64,000 bases of DNA. It comes from an uncultured Latescibacterota bacterium (lineage in GTDB: Bacteria > Latescibacterota > UBA2968 > UBA8231). Shown piece by piece: positions 1-9,642 of the stretch. Position numbers and translations under genes: made by a program. Where the stretch lies: the NCBI GenBank assembly GCA_951813615.1, contig OX638377.1, positions 3,100,001 to 3,164,000 on the forward strand, given 5' to 3'. Below the pieces are notes generated by a model. It was not told the origin of the DNA and searched no databases. It worked only from the letters and a program-made list of their open reading frames with translations. Each line of letters opens with the position of its first letter. The stretch's first letter is position 1.

Positions 1-1
1 C

Positions 2-205
2 CGAATCGCCCCGAATACGATCAAGAAGCATCGCAAGCGCCTTAAGCTCTCCCAAGCCGAACTCGGCGAACTGCTCAACGTTAGCACCAACACCGTTCTG
101 CGCTGGGAAGCTGGCACATCCAAACCGCGTAGAAAGCACCTCCCGGAGCTTGACCAACTTCGCACTATAAGCATGCGGGAACTCAAGAAACGGCTCAGCG
201 AATAA
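2..205 (+). CDS. XRE-family helix-turn-helix regulator, C-terminal part (5'-truncated by window edge)
   Basis: The open frame runs in from the left edge and stops at 203-205 (TAA). The 67 visible residues contain a full XRE/HTH_3 motif: RKRLKLSQAELGELLNVST followed by NTVLRWEAGTSKPR, then a basic tail. This form is typical of small DNA-binding proteins such as HigA/YiaG-like antitoxins and autoregulators. The start, the N-terminus and any partner toxin lie outside the window. A strong palindromic terminator follows 21 bases after the stop. The fold call is firm; an antitoxin role is only a possibility. Confidence 0.75.
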   Translation, partial: RIAPNTIKKHRKRLKLSQAELGELLNVSTNTVLRWEAGTSKPRRKHLPELDQLRTISMRELKKRLSE

Positions 206-226
206 CAGACTTTACAGAACGATCAC

Positions 227-260
227 AAAAGCCTCCTAGTCCGCGGACTAGGAGGCTTTT
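227..260. terminator. Bidirectional rho-independent terminator
   Basis: A perfect 34-base palindrome: AAAAGCCTCCTAGTCCG followed by its exact reverse complement. It begins with an A-run and ends with a T-run. It lies between the end of the XRE gene (+) and the end of the GT2 gene (-), so it can terminate both converging transcripts. Confidence 0.9.
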
Positions 261-272
261 ATTTGGCACCTA

Positions 273-1094
273 TCACTGCCAGCGCGCTATATAGGCACCC
301 ATCTGCTGTTGTAACTCTGCGTTGTCCCGCTTAGCGGCTCCTCGCTCGACAATCCGCGCCTTGCGCAATAGCATGGTGCGCACAGCGGCGGCGCGATCCG
401 GTGCGAGTTGTGGCTCCTCGCGCAACAGCTTGTCGAGCGCGTACACCCGGAAGCGATCCATCGCGTAGTGCGCCTGCGATAGCTGATCGGCGTGGCCGCC
501 GTATTTGCGAATGAGCTTCTCCGCCAAATAGACCACCTCGTAGCGACAGGTAATTCGCAGCCAAAGTTCGTAGTCCTCGCAGGCAGGTAGGCTTTCGTCA
601 AACATACCAATGTCCGCAAAAACCCGGCGGTGAATTGCAATCGACGAAGGCGACATAACACACAACGGCAGGGCCTGAAAGAAAATGTCGCCGCCGAATT
701 TTTGGTGGTGTTTGTGGGGATTGACCCGCACGCCATTGCGGATCCAAATCTCGTCGGTGTGACAGATCAACAACCCACTCTCGCGCAGGGCCACTGCTTG
801 TTGGGCGAGTTTGTTGGGCAACCACTCGTCGTCCGAGTCGAGCAGGGCGATCCACTCGCTCTCAGCCACCGCAATCCCGCGATTGCGCGCGGCGGAGACC
901 CCGCTGTTTTCTTCCATAATTACTATTCGGACTGCGTCGCCAAATTCCTCACGCACCTGCTCGGGCGTGCCGTCGTCGGAGGCGTCGTCAACCACGATCA
1001 CCTCAAAGTCTGCCCCCTGCTGCGTCAGTACCGAACGGATCGCCCGGCCGACTAACGCGCGGCGGTTGTACACGGGAATGACAACCGAGAACAC
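273..1094 (-). CDS. Glycosyltransferase family 2 (GT-A fold)
   Basis: 273-residue cytoplasmic GT2 enzyme. The N-terminus FSVVIPVYNR forms the first Rossmann strand. VVDDASDDGT is the nucleotide-sugar site near residue 35, and ALLDSDDEW near residue 85 is the DXD metal-binding motif. EDYELWLRI near residue 173 is the usual acceptor/catalytic acidic motif. The start is GTG, with GAGG five bases upstream, placed just after the dsbD stop, so the two genes are probably co-transcribed. Donor and acceptor are unknown; cell-surface polysaccharide is the usual target. No membrane anchor is seen. Confidence 0.87.
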   Translation of the reverse strand: MFSVVIPVYNRRALVGRAIRSVLTQQGADFEVIVVDDASDDGTPEQVREEFGDAVRIVIMEENSGVSAARNRGIAVAESEWIALLDSDDEWLPNKLAQQAVALRESGLLICHTDEIWIRNGVRVNPHKHHQKFGGDIFFQALPLCVMSPSSIAIHRRVFADIGMFDESLPACEDYELWLRITCRYEVVYLAEKLIRKYGGHADQLSQAHYAMDRFRVYALDKLLREEPQLAPDRAAAVRTMLLRKARIVERGAAKRDNAELQQQMGAYIARWQ

Positions 1095-1101
1095 GGCGGC
1101 C

Positions 1102-3222
1102 TCAGTTGTCGCTGGCGAGCGCGGCAGCGGCGTCTAGTTTTTCGATGACCATTTCTGCAGTAATAACCTCGGGCAACACCAGCGGCTGGTCGATAAGACC
1201 GGCGGGAAAGATCACATACAAGGGCACCCCAGAGCGCCCAAAGGCGCGCAAAAGCTGAGTGATCTCGGGATTGCGGTTGGTCCAATCGGCTTTGACTAGA
1301 GCCACATCAAGCGCAGCGAACCGCTCGCGTACCACTTGCTGCGCCAACACCGCCCGCTCGTTGACTTTGCACGTCCAGCACCACTCAGCCGTAAAGTCTA
1401 TAAAGACCATCTGCCCACCCGCGACCAACTCCTCGACGCGCGCGGCACTAAACGGCTGCCAGTCTAGCTCCGACGCAGTAGTCTGCTCGGCCAAGGTCTG
1501 CTCGGCAGCCAGTAATGGATGGACAAAGATCGCATAGCTGCTCACAACCAGCACCAGTACCACCACTCGGGCTACCCTTTTTGAACGGGTGGGATGCTGG
1601 AAGCTGCCCCACTGACCCCAGACCCAGCAGGCCAGACCTAGCCCCAGTAAAAAGGCCCCCGTCCACACCACGCCTTCGACCCCGACCTGATTGCCTAAGA
1701 CCCAGAGCAACCACAGCACCGTAGCCATCAGCAAAAAGCCCATTAGCTGCTTGAATCGCACCATCCAAGGGCCAGGCTTCGGCAAGTGCCCAATCCACGC
1801 TGGCTTGAGCGCCAGCACCACATACGGCAGTGCCATCCCCACGCCAATCGCCAAAAAGACTGCAATGACGACGCCGGCCGGCTGGGCAAAAGCAAACCCA
1901 AGCGCCGTTCCCAAAAAGGGTGCGGTGCAGGGCGTGGCCAGAATCGTCGCCAGCACGCCGTTGAGAAAGGACCCCGTCAACCCCTCGCGTCCATCTAGCC
2001 CCCCCAAGTTACTGGTCCCCGGTAGCAAAATTTCATAGACGCCAAAAAGACTGAGGGCCAGCGCAAAAACCAAGGCACTCATCGCCACCACAAAACCTGG
2101 GTATTGGAACTGAAAGCCCCAACCGATTTGCTCACCACTGCTTTTGACCAAGAGCACCGCTAGCGCCAGCGCCAAAAAAGTGGCCACAATACCAGCGCAA
2201 AACGCCCACCCTAGTTGCTGTACCCGCTTGGTCTCCTCGCCAGCTTGATTGACAAAACCGAGCACCTTGAGCGAGATAACCGGCAACACGCAAGGCATCA
2301 AATTGAGGATCAACCCACCCAACGCCGCAAAGGCGATATAGACCCACAACGACCGCGCGACCTCCCCGCTCGCCGCGCGAAAATCCCGCTCCAAGATGCC
2401 CCCGCGTGATGCAGCACGCAGATCCAGTGTCAGCGTCCCGGCCTGCACTTGGCCGTCTAGCTGATAGACGAGCACCCCGCGCAACGTATCGACTTGAGCG
2501 GAGGCGTAGGGTTCGACAGACAGCACAAGGTGATCGGCCGCTAGACGCCGCGTGGACAACGCAAAACCGTCGGCCTCCAGTGGATAAAAGTCAGGCACCT
2601 GCTCGCCCTGCTCGAAAGCCTTGTCCTCGTGGGAAAGGCGCACGTCAACCTCCGCAGCCCCCTGACCCCGCACGGCAAGTTCTACCGCAATGCGCTCGTC
2701 CAACGCACCCGGCACCTGCGCTGCATATCGATCAAATTGCGCCTGCTGGGCGCTCGGCTTGCCGACGGCAGCCACCGGTAGCGCCAATGTCAACGATGCT
2801 CCTCCGGGAATGCACAACTCGCGGCATACCAGCCAAGAGACTTCGGCTGCAAGGTGCAGTGTATCCCCCGCTGCCAACTCCTGCGGCGCGGTAGTCTCAG
2901 CCATGAGCAGCACTTCGTCGGCATACCCATAGACCACCAACTCCCCCTGTTCCTCGAATTTGTTGGGCAAAGGCCACTGCAGCGGCCCTGCCACAACACC
3001 AGCAGGTAGCTGCCACTCGACTTCGATGGGCAAGCCGGCGTCGCCGCTAAAAAGCCAATAGGTGTGCCATTTCTCCTCCATCGTCAGCTCGATCCCCAAC
3101 CGGAAAGACTGGCCGGGCGCTACGGCATCTACATCGGCCAAAAAATTGGCCTGCACCGGGTGATCGTCGGCATAGAGCCGCCCGCAGAGGACTAAGACGA
3201 GCAGAAGGATAAGATTGTACAT
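1102..3222 (-). CDS. DsbD/ScsB-type transmembrane thiol:disulfide interchange protein
   Basis: 706 residues. A signal peptide (about 1-18) precedes a periplasmic DsbD-alpha/DsbC-like domain (20-280) with the cysteine pair C133/C137. An eight-helix CcdA/DsbD-like core follows (290-570), with the two conserved cysteines in MPCVLP (C311) and ATPCTAP (C432). The C-terminal thioredoxin domain (585-706) carries C615-W-T-C618. This three-part build passes electrons from cytoplasmic thioredoxin to periplasmic substrates. The pair of N-terminal cysteines and the family length fit ScsB-like DsbD proteins. The ATG has GAGG five bases upstream. The GT2 gene follows seven bases after the stop. Confidence 0.93.
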   Translation of the reverse strand: MYNLILLLVLVLCGRLYADDHPVQANFLADVDAVAPGQSFRLGIELTMEEKWHTYWLFSGDAGLPIEVEWQLPAGVVAGPLQWPLPNKFEEQGELVVYGYADEVLLMAETTAPQELAAGDTLHLAAEVSWLVCRELCIPGGASLTLALPVAAVGKPSAQQAQFDRYAAQVPGALDERIAVELAVRGQGAAEVDVRLSHEDKAFEQGEQVPDFYPLEADGFALSTRRLAADHLVLSVEPYASAQVDTLRGVLVYQLDGQVQAGTLTLDLRAASRGGILERDFRAASGEVARSLWVYIAFAALGGLILNLMPCVLPVISLKVLGFVNQAGEETKRVQQLGWAFCAGIVATFLALALAVLLVKSSGEQIGWGFQFQYPGFVVAMSALVFALALSLFGVYEILLPGTSNLGGLDGREGLTGSFLNGVLATILATPCTAPFLGTALGFAFAQPAGVVIAVFLAIGVGMALPYVVLALKPAWIGHLPKPGPWMVRFKQLMGFLLMATVLWLLWVLGNQVGVEGVVWTGAFLLGLGLACWVWGQWGSFQHPTRSKRVARVVVLVLVVSSYAIFVHPLLAAEQTLAEQTTASELDWQPFSAARVEELVAGGQMVFIDFTAEWCWTCKVNERAVLAQQVVRERFAALDVALVKADWTNRNPEITQLLRAFGRSGVPLYVIFPAGLIDQPLVLPEVITAEMVIEKLDAAAALASDN

Positions 3223-3281
3223 GGGAGCCTCGAAAGGAGAGAGAAGGGGAAATTAGAGTTTGCCAATCCGCGCAAGCGGGA

Positions 3282-3320
3282 ATTGAGTAGGGGCGACTCT
3301 TAGAGTCGCCCCTACTCAAT
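3282..3320. repeat. Gene-end palindrome of the GTAGGGGCG type, overlapping the ribB stop codon
   Basis: Two perfect 19-base arms (ATTGAGTAGGGGCGACTCT and its complement) are separated by one base. The right arm contains the ribB stop codon (3316-3318). There is no T-run directly after the stem. A related palindrome with the same GTAGGGG-GCG core overlaps the stop codon of the aminotransferase gene near 51.88 kb. It could act as a terminator or mRNA 3'-end stabiliser, or be a small dispersed element. Confidence 0.8.
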
Positions 3321-3918
3321 CCAGCACGGCTCGGTGGATTTGCTCGATGTCGATTAAGCGGCAACCGAAGCGGCGGGCAAAGTCCACCAGTTGCTGGCCC
3401 TTGGCCATTGAGCCATCGGGTGCCATCACTTCCGACATCACGGCCGCCGGAAAAAGTTCGGCCTGACGGGCCAACTCCACCGCACCCTCGGTGTGCCCCT
3501 GGCGGCTCAGCAACCCTTCTGGGCGGGCGGCTAAGGGCAACACGTGCCCAGGGATGACGATATCGTCGGGCCCGGTATCCGGCTGGAGCGCGCGCCGAAT
3601 GGACGTGGCGCGATCTTCAGCCGAGACACCGGTTTCAATCCCCTCTAGCGCGTCAAACGGCAGGCCGAAGCGCGGAGTCGTCCAATCGGCGTTGTGCGGC
3701 TCAATCAGTCCGACGCCGAGACGCGCCAGATGGTTCTCGGTCGTGGCTAGGTGCAGCATGCCACGCGCCTCTTTGAGCATTTGATTGATCGCAGCACCCG
3801 AAACGTATTCCGCGGCCACAATCAAATCTCCTTCGTCTTCGCGCTCCCGCGCATCCACTAAGACTAGGAACTTCCCAGCGCGAAAATCCGCGATCGCTTC
3901 ATCTAGCTGACAGAACAT
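3316..3918 (-). CDS. ribB: 3,4-dihydroxy-2-butanone 4-phosphate synthase (RibB), divergent
   Basis: 200 residues, close to the 210-residue family norm, with no GTP cyclohydrolase II half. The reaction is ribulose 5-phosphate to 3,4-dihydroxy-2-butanone 4-phosphate plus formate in riboflavin synthesis. Family motifs present are EREDEGD (acidic metal loop, about 26-32), TGVSAEDRATS, IPGHVLPL and SRQGHTEGAVEL (catalytic His-Thr-Glu). Some usual positions are changed: ARGMLHLA stands where RxGLIC/GIVCL is common, and MSEV where CEI/CEL is common. The ATG follows the TAA of the upstream enolase-superfamily gene directly, so the two are translationally linked. A RibB paralogue with an altered role cannot be excluded. 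Confidence 0.82.
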   Translation of the reverse strand: MFCQLDEAIADFRAGKFLVLVDAREREDEGDLIVAAEYVSGAAINQMLKEARGMLHLATTENHLARLGVGLIEPHNADWTTPRFGLPFDALEGIETGVSAEDRATSIRRALQPDTGPDDIVIPGHVLPLAARPEGLLSRQGHTEGAVELARQAELFPAAVMSEVMAPDGSMAKGQQLVDFARRFGCRLIDIEQIHRAVLD

Positions 3919-5040
3919 TTATTGCACCTGGTGCGCCACGAGCACCGCTTCGTCGAGTTCAATCCCCAAGCCGGGCGCGTCCGGCACCCGGATGTGGCCG
4001 TCTATTATGGTTTCTGCCGGGCGTATCAACTCGCCGCGCCAATCCACCTCTCCAAACGCGTATTCGAGCACCGTGAAGTTGGCAACCGTCGCCGCCAAAT
4101 GTACCCCAGCCATCGTCGATACCGGACCAGCTGGGCTGTGGGGTGCAATCGGCATCTGTGCTACTTCGGCCAGCGCGGCAATGCGCCGACATTCGGTAAT
4201 GCCACCGGCGTGTTTGACATCCGGCATCAGCACATCCACTGCTCTTTGGGCGATGTAGGGCCAAAACCCCTCGCGGCCAACGAGCGATTCGCCACCGGCA
4301 ATGGTCTGACCCGAGTGCAGCCGCAACTGGCGTAACTCATCGACTTGGTCGCGCGGCACTGGCTCCTCAAACCAGTAAAGATCGAGCGGCCGCACCTTTT
4401 CGGCCACCTTAAAAGCCAAGGCCAAGTCAAAGCGCTGATGGCAATCCACCAGCAGTTCGATTTCGTCGCCAATGGCCTCCCGCGTCGCCACCAGCCGCGC
4501 AATTCCTTGGTCCGCGTCGCGCTCGACTCCCCCGCGGTCCATCCGCCGCCAATGCACCTCGTCAAAGGGCGTGCTCTTGACGGCGCTAAAGCCGGCATCA
4601 ACCGCTCGGCACGCCGCATCGGCAAACCCCTGTGGGCTGCGGTCGCGGGTGCCGCGATTGAGATTGGCGTACAAGCGCACGGAGTCGCGCCGCTTGCCGC
4701 CCAGCAAGCGCCAAGCCGGCACCCCGAGCGCCTTACCGGCCAAATCCCACAGCGCTTGGTCAACTGCGCTCCGCGCCGTGGCCCCGACGCGGCCGGTGTC
4801 GCCCGAGAAAATCGCCGATCCCCGCGCCATCTGTTCCCACAACACCTCTACTTGGGTCGGGTCTGCGCCCATCAACCGAGGCCCCAATTGCTCCAGTGCG
4901 GCTGCGACCAAGCCGTTGTTGCCGCTTTGGCTCGCTTCGCCCAGCCCGCTCAGCCCATCGTCAGTGTGAATTTGGACAAAGATCCAATTGCCTCGGTGCG
5001 ACGCCGCCACTGAGTGTAGTTCCAAATGAGTAATTTTCAC
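3919..5040 (-). CDS. Mandelate racemase/muconate lactonizing (enolase superfamily) enzyme, probable sugar-acid dehydratase
   Basis: 373 residues from the GTG at 5040, which has GGAGAG five bases upstream. An in-frame ATG at 5079 lacks a ribosome site. The N-terminal capping domain is residues 1-115; the barrel follows. Mg2+ ligands are D199 (LLVDCHQRF), E225 (WFEEPVP) and E251 (AGGES). H201 next to the first ligand and H301 in APHSPAGP match the arrangement of D-galactonate/D-mannonate dehydratases. The likely role is dehydration of an acid sugar; the substrate is unknown. It is the first gene of a leftward pair with ribB and diverges from rarA. Confidence 0.88.
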   Translation of the reverse strand: MKITHLELHSVAASHRGNWIFVQIHTDDGLSGLGEASQSGNNGLVAAALEQLGPRLMGADPTQVEVLWEQMARGSAIFSGDTGRVGATARSAVDQALWDLAGKALGVPAWRLLGGKRRDSVRLYANLNRGTRDRSPQGFADAACRAVDAGFSAVKSTPFDEVHWRRMDRGGVERDADQGIARLVATREAIGDEIELLVDCHQRFDLALAFKVAEKVRPLDLYWFEEPVPRDQVDELRQLRLHSGQTIAGGESLVGREGFWPYIAQRAVDVLMPDVKHAGGITECRRIAALAEVAQMPIAPHSPAGPVSTMAGVHLAATVANFTVLEYAFGEVDWRGELIRPAETIIDGHIRVPDAPGLGIELDEAVLVAHQVQ

Positions 5041-5178
5041 ATGGTCTCTCCAGCGTAAAACTGCTTTCTCAGAAAACATAAAGAAGAGACGGCCTAGCCG
5101 CTACGCGCGGAGGGGTTCACGCGGTTCAACTGAGTCGTTATGTTCTTGGTTCACGCCTTCTTTTCCCGGAGGTGAAGC

Positions 5179-7428
5179 ATGGATCTCTTCGACGCCGGAC
5201 TGCGGGATCGCCAAGCGGCAGACCAACCCCTAGCCGCTCGCCTGCGACCGCGCAACTTAGACGAATACGTCGGCCAGGACCACATTCTCGGGCCGGGTCG
5301 CTTGCTGCGGCGCGCCATTGAGGCCGACCAACTCTCCTCGCTGATTTTCTACGGGCCGCCCGGTACGGGCAAAACCACGCTCGCCGCGGTCATTGCCCAC
5401 ACCACCAGCGCCCATTTTATCTCCATCAACGCCGTCTTGGCCGGGATCGCCGACATTCGCCAAGCCGTCGATGAGGCCGGCCAGTTGCGCAAGCTGCACA
5501 GCCGCAAAACCATCCTCTTCATCGACGAGGTCCATCGCTTCAACAAGGCTCAGCAAGACGCACTCCTACCTTGGGTTGAAAACGGCACCATCATCCTCAT
5601 CGGCGCGACCACCGAAAATCCCTACTTCTCCGTCAACCGTCCTCTGCTTTCGCGCAGCCGGGTTTTTCAGTTACAGGGCCTTAGCTCCGAGGCCCTCGCG
5701 CACATCGCCCAACAGGCGCTCACCGACTCGCGCGGCTATGGCCATCTCAGCGTCGTCCTACACCCCGACGCCCTTGCGCACCTGATCGACGTGGCCAACG
5801 GCGACGCCCGCGCCCTGCTCAACGCCCTAGAGCTAGCAGTCGAAACCACCGATCCAGACACCCAAGGACGGATCGCCATCGACCTAGCGGTAGCCGAGGA
5901 GTCCATCCAGCGGCGCGCCCTGCTTTACGACAAGGAGGGCGACTACCATTTTGACGCCATCAGCGCCTTTATCAAATCCATGCGCGGCTCAGACCCAGAC
6001 GCCACCCTCTACTGGCTGGCGCGGATGGTGTACGCTGGCGAAGACCCGCGCTTCCTCTTCCGCCGCATGCTAATCTTCGCCAGCGAAGACGTCGGCCTCG
6101 CCGACGAGCGCGCCCTCCAAGTCGTCATTACCGCGGCTGAATCCTTCGACCGCATCGGCCTGCCCGAGGGGCGCTTCCCCCTAGCGCACGCCGCCTTGTA
6201 TTTGGCCACCGCGCCCAAGAGCAACTCGACTATGGCCTTCTTCGACGCGCTGGAGGTCGTGGAGAAAGAGCGCGACGGCGAGGTGCCCACCCACCTCAAA
6301 GACGCCAGCCGCGACAGCGAGGGCTTTGGCCACGACGCGGGTTATCTCTACCCTCATGCCTACCGCGAACACTGGGTTGCCCAGCAGTACCTGCCCGCCG
6401 GTCTGCAGGGCCGCATCTTCTACCAGCCCTCGGATCAAGGCCGAGAAAAAGAAGCTGGCGACCGCGTCCGCCAACGCCGAGAACTCCAGCTCGCCGCCAT
6501 GCGCGAAGCAGAATCCGCCCCGGCCGAGGTGCTGTCCCTGTCCCCGCCCGACCAAGCGCGCGACCAATGGCTCAAACGCGCCAGCGGCGACGTTAGCACT
6601 CAATTAGAGCGCACGCGCCAACGCCTCTTCGCCCCACTTGCGCTCGCGCGCCACCACCTCGTCCTCGACTTGGAGGCCGGCACGGGCCTGCTCACTTGGG
6701 AAGCCCTGCGACGCGTGCCCGAAGGCGGTGTTTGGGCGCACACCAACGACAAGATCGCGGCCGTAGCCCTGCACGAAACCGCCGACCACCTAGCCGAGAT
6801 CGAGCGGCCCCAAGTGCTGCAAGGCCCGCTGGTTACCCTCGCCGACCAGATCGCCGATCACAACCCCGACATCCTCTTTGACGCCATCGTCGGACGCAAT
6901 GCCCTCGGCGCGTTAGCGCACAAGGAGGAAGTCATCGCAGCCCTGCACCGCTACCTCGCTCCACAGGGCCACGTCAGCTTGGTCGAGACCCTTTCGCGCC
7001 GGTCGCAGCGTTTGTACCAGTTGCTCGACTTACAGCAACTCGGCGACCTAGGCGAGCGCCTCATCGCCGCCGAAGAGGCCATCTACGCCGCGCCCGACAA
7101 CCCGCGAGTCAACTGGGATGCCGAGAATCTCGAACAGATGTTCACGGCCGCGGGCTTTGGTGCAGTGCAGGTGCAGGTGGAAGCGGTCCAATCGCAACGG
7201 CACATCGAGCCGCGCCATCTGGCACATTGGTTTAATCCCGGCGGCGAGAAGCGGCACACGTACGCCCACCATCTAACCCAGCATCTCGACGAAGGAGAAT
7301 TGCGGCAGGTGCGCAAGTTTTTTGAACAGAGCTTAGCCAACCACACGGTAACTTGGACGACGCCTCAGGTATTCGTCGTGGCAGAAGGGCGGCAAGGAAG
7401 CGATGCGGGTACAGCACCCAAGAATTGA
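5179..7428 (+). CDS. rarA: RarA/MgsA recombination factor ATPase fused to a C-terminal methyltransferase-like domain
   Basis: 749 residues. Residues 1-435 are RarA, a clamp-loader-like AAA+ ATPase acting at stalled replication forks. Walker A is GPPGTGKT at 59-66, Walker B is LFIDEVH around 113-119, sensor 1 is GATTENP, and the helical tetramerisation region ends near [12 protein letters not shown]. Residues from about 455 on form a second domain: [17 protein letters not shown] is a SAM-type Rossmann glycine loop, followed by class I methyltransferase-like strands. This RarA/extra-domain fusion is known in cyanobacteria (PRK13341-type proteins). The start has GGAGGTGA upstream at normal spacing. 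The methyltransferase activity is unproven. Confidence 0.92.
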   Translation: MDLFDAGLRDRQAADQPLAARLRPRNLDEYVGQDHILGPGRLLRRAIEADQLSSLIFYGPPGTGKTTLAAVIAHTTSAHFISINAVLAGIADIRQAVDEAGQLRKLHSRKTILFIDEVHRFNKAQQDALLPWVENGTIILIGATTENPYFSVNRPLLSRSRVFQLQGLSSEALAHIAQQALTDSRGYGHLSVVLHPDALAHLIDVANGDARALLNALELAVETTDPDTQGRIAIDLAVAEESIQRRALLYDKEGDYHFDAISAFIKSMRGSDPDATLYWLARMVYAGEDPRFLFRRMLIFASEDVGLADERALQVVITAAESFDRIGLPEGRFPLAHAALYLATAPKSNSTMAFFDALEVVEKERDGEVPTHLKDASRDSEGFGHDAGYLYPHAYREHWVAQQYLPAGLQGRIFYQPSDQGREKEAGDRVRQRRELQLAAMREAESAPAEVLSLSPPDQARDQWLKRASGDVSTQLERTRQRLFAPLALARHHLVLDLEAGTGLLTWEALRRVPEGGVWAHTNDKIAAVALHETADHLAEIERPQVLQGPLVTLADQIADHNPDILFDAIVGRNALGALAHKEEVIAALHRYLAPQGHVSLVETLSRRSQRLYQLLDLQQLGDLGERLIAAEEAIYAAPDNPRVNWDAENLEQMFTAAGFGAVQVQVEAVQSQRHIEPRHLAHWFNPGGEKRHTYAHHLTQHLDEGELRQVRKFFEQSLANHTVTWTTPQVFVVAEGRQGSDAGTAPKN

Positions 7429-7488
7429 TTTATGGCGTCTCACGGCTTACCTTATCCGCATCCTGCCACCTCTAACCCGCCATAGACC

Positions 7489-8703
7489 ATGATCGCCAAG
7501 CGCCTAACCTGTCTGCTTCTATTGGGCCTCAGCGCCTGTAGCACCACCGAAGAGCAGGTCGTCGAGCTCCTAGAACAGATGGCTGCCAACCCTGTGGATT
7601 CGCCCGCCTATCAGCAATCCATCGATGAATTGGCCGCCATTGGCCGGCCCGCCGCCCGCCAGCTCATCGCCCGCCTCAACCCCGACCTGTACCTCGGCGA
7701 GAACTACCGCGAGTTCCGCGACGAACAGGAAAAGCTCCGCATCGGCTGCGCACTAGCGCTGGGCCATATCAAGCCGCGCGGGGCTACGGCCGCGCTCAAG
7801 GATCGGATCTCAACCGCCTACACGGACCGCGAGCGCATCGCCTGCCTGTGGGCCATGGGCCAAGTCGGCTACGTCCAAGCGGGCGTGGATGCAGCCAAAG
7901 TCCAGCTCGAAGACGACGACCCCATCATCCGCATCCACGCGGCCATTGCCCTGCTCAAGATGGACGACGAACTCGGCACCAGTGAAATCGAAGCGGCCCT
8001 AGCCAGCAGCGACCCGGAGTTGGCCCAAACCGCCCTACAAGGGCTAGAGGAATCCAGCTACTTCGGCGTCCCACTGCTCGTAGAGCTGAGCAGCCGCGCC
8101 GGTCCTCACCAAGCCGCGCTGCACTCGGTGATAGGCAAGGTCAAAGACCAGCTCGTCGCCCAACTAGAGGCCGAAGAGCCAGTCCACCGCCAGCGCGCTG
8201 CGCAAGCCCTCGGCTACATCGGCGACGAAGGCGCAGCAGCAGCCCTAGCCGACCTGTTGGAAGACCCCAGTAATCAGGTGCGCTTCAGCACGGCCGCCGC
8301 CTTAGCTACCATGGGGCGCAGCCAAGGCATCGAGTTTCTCTTTGAGGCCCTGCGCAACACCGACTCCATCCTCCGCGCCAATGCCGTCAAGTTTCTCACC
8401 AATGTCCAGCAACAATCCGGCGCAGTCGAATCGCAGCTCATAGCTGCCCTCAGTGCTGAGGATCCGCTCGCCCGTGCGGGCGCAGCACAAGTTCTGGGCC
8501 AAGCGCGCGTGCAATCCGCCCTCAGTGCCCTGCTAGCGGCCACCAAGGATGAGGTCGCCGATGTGCGCGCCAATGCCGCCATTGCCCTCGGCCACATCGG
8601 CGGCGACCAAAGCCGCGCCCAGCTCGAAAAATTGCGCCACGACAGCGACGCCACCGTTTCCTACTACGCCGAGTGGGCCTTAGGTCAGCTCGGACCGAGT
8701 TGA
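7489..8703 (+). CDS. HEAT-repeat lipoprotein
   Basis: 404 residues. A short hydrophobic leader ends in the lipobox LSAC, with lipidated C17, so the protein should be anchored to a membrane outside the cytoplasm. The rest is built of PBS-lyase-type HEAT repeats of about 30 residues, such as RAAQALGYIGDEGAAAALADL and ANAAIALGHIGGDQSR, giving a solenoid for protein binding. No catalytic motif is seen. It lies 60 bases after rarA and 21 bases before the NTF2-like gene. The partner is unknown. Confidence 0.82.
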   Translation: MIAKRLTCLLLLGLSACSTTEEQVVELLEQMAANPVDSPAYQQSIDELAAIGRPAARQLIARLNPDLYLGENYREFRDEQEKLRIGCALALGHIKPRGATAALKDRISTAYTDRERIACLWAMGQVGYVQAGVDAAKVQLEDDDPIIRIHAAIALLKMDDELGTSEIEAALASSDPELAQTALQGLEESSYFGVPLLVELSSRAGPHQAALHSVIGKVKDQLVAQLEAEEPVHRQRAAQALGYIGDEGAAAALADLLEDPSNQVRFSTAAALATMGRSQGIEFLFEALRNTDSILRANAVKFLTNVQQQSGAVESQLIAALSAEDPLARAGAAQVLGQARVQSALSALLAATKDEVADVRANAAIALGHIGGDQSRAQLEKLRHDSDATVSYYAEWALGQLGPS

Positions 8704-8724
8704 CCCTAACCCCCCCTTCGCGCC

Positions 8725-9639
8725 ATGCAAAATGCAATCTGCCTGTTGTTCGTCCTCTTGGCCCTACCGCCGTTTGCCACGCCCAGCCGCGCTGGCGAAA
8801 CGCCCGAGACCCTCCTCATCCGCCAGGCCCTCGCCAACGACATCTCTGGGTATCGTCGGGCCGACACCGAACTGGCCCTCAAGGCGTATCACCCGCACTT
8901 TGTCGCCTATCAGGGCCACGCCAATGGCGACCCTCGCGCTTGGACGGTTCTGCACGAAAACCGCGATACATTCGCCAGCCAACTAGCCGCGGATATCAGC
9001 GCCCAGCGCTATGAGGTTACGCGCACGGTTCCCTTTATCGCAGTGCGCACCACCCACGCCATTGCCACTAGCGTGGACTCCGGGCGCGTCGTCGATCGCC
9101 AAACTAGCAAGGCCGCGCCGATTGTCGTCCACCGCTTCTGGACCTTCCTCAAAGAAGAGGACGACTGGCTGGCCACGGGCATGGTCGCGGATTTGGGCGA
9201 TACGCTCCTGCCCGCGGCCGGCGCACCCGCCAACGGCGAGATCGCCGAGTTGTTGCAGCGCGAAAGCCAAGCGTGGGAAGCAGGCAGCGGCATCCTCGGC
9301 TTCTTCGACGCGCACTTCACGGGCTACGACGCCTTGGGTGCTTTCAAACCGGCCTCCTACAAAATCGCTTTCAGCGGCAGTGAAGAACTGGAAAAGTGGC
9401 TCGACAAGCGGCTGCCCTATGTGCAGTACGACCTCGACCGCAAAGTGCTACACACAGCCATAGGCCCTGGCGGCGACGAAGCCTTGGCCGTCACGCGCGA
9501 AAAAGTGGCCGTCGAGCACGTCAAAGGGCCAGCCAAGCACCACAAGGAACGCTACGTGTTCTGGACGTTGAGCCGCCGCTCCGGCTCGTGGAAGATCACC
9601 AACATGATCTTCAACTTGGGGCTGGAACTTTCCGACTAA
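8725..9639 (+). CDS. Secreted protein with two NTF2/SnoaL-like modules
   Basis: 304 residues. A signal peptide (about 1-24) is followed by two similar alpha/beta modules: residues 28-160 and 170-304. Each has a helical start (LIRQALANDISGYRRADTELALKAYHPHF; IAELLQRESQAWEAGSG), a middle with a ligand-pocket pattern, and a final strand with FWTFLKEEDDW or FWTLSRRSGSW. This resembles SnoaL/DUF4440-like calcium/calmodulin-associating domains. No enzyme call can be made. It sits three bases before the sodium symporter gene, so the two are probably co-expressed. Confidence 0.6.
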   Translation: MQNAICLLFVLLALPPFATPSRAGETPETLLIRQALANDISGYRRADTELALKAYHPHFVAYQGHANGDPRAWTVLHENRDTFASQLAADISAQRYEVTRTVPFIAVRTTHAIATSVDSGRVVDRQTSKAAPIVVHRFWTFLKEEDDWLATGMVADLGDTLLPAAGAPANGEIAELLQRESQAWEAGSGILGFFDAHFTGYDALGAFKPASYKIAFSGSEELEKWLDKRLPYVQYDLDRKVLHTAIGPGGDEALAVTREKVAVEHVKGPAKHHKERYVFWTLSRRSGSWKITNMIFNLGLELSD

Positions 9640-9642
9640 CTC

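Noticed and set aside
4345..5013. 222-codon open frame on the plus strand
   Set aside because: Antisense to the enolase-superfamily gene, whose metal ligands are all present on the other strand.
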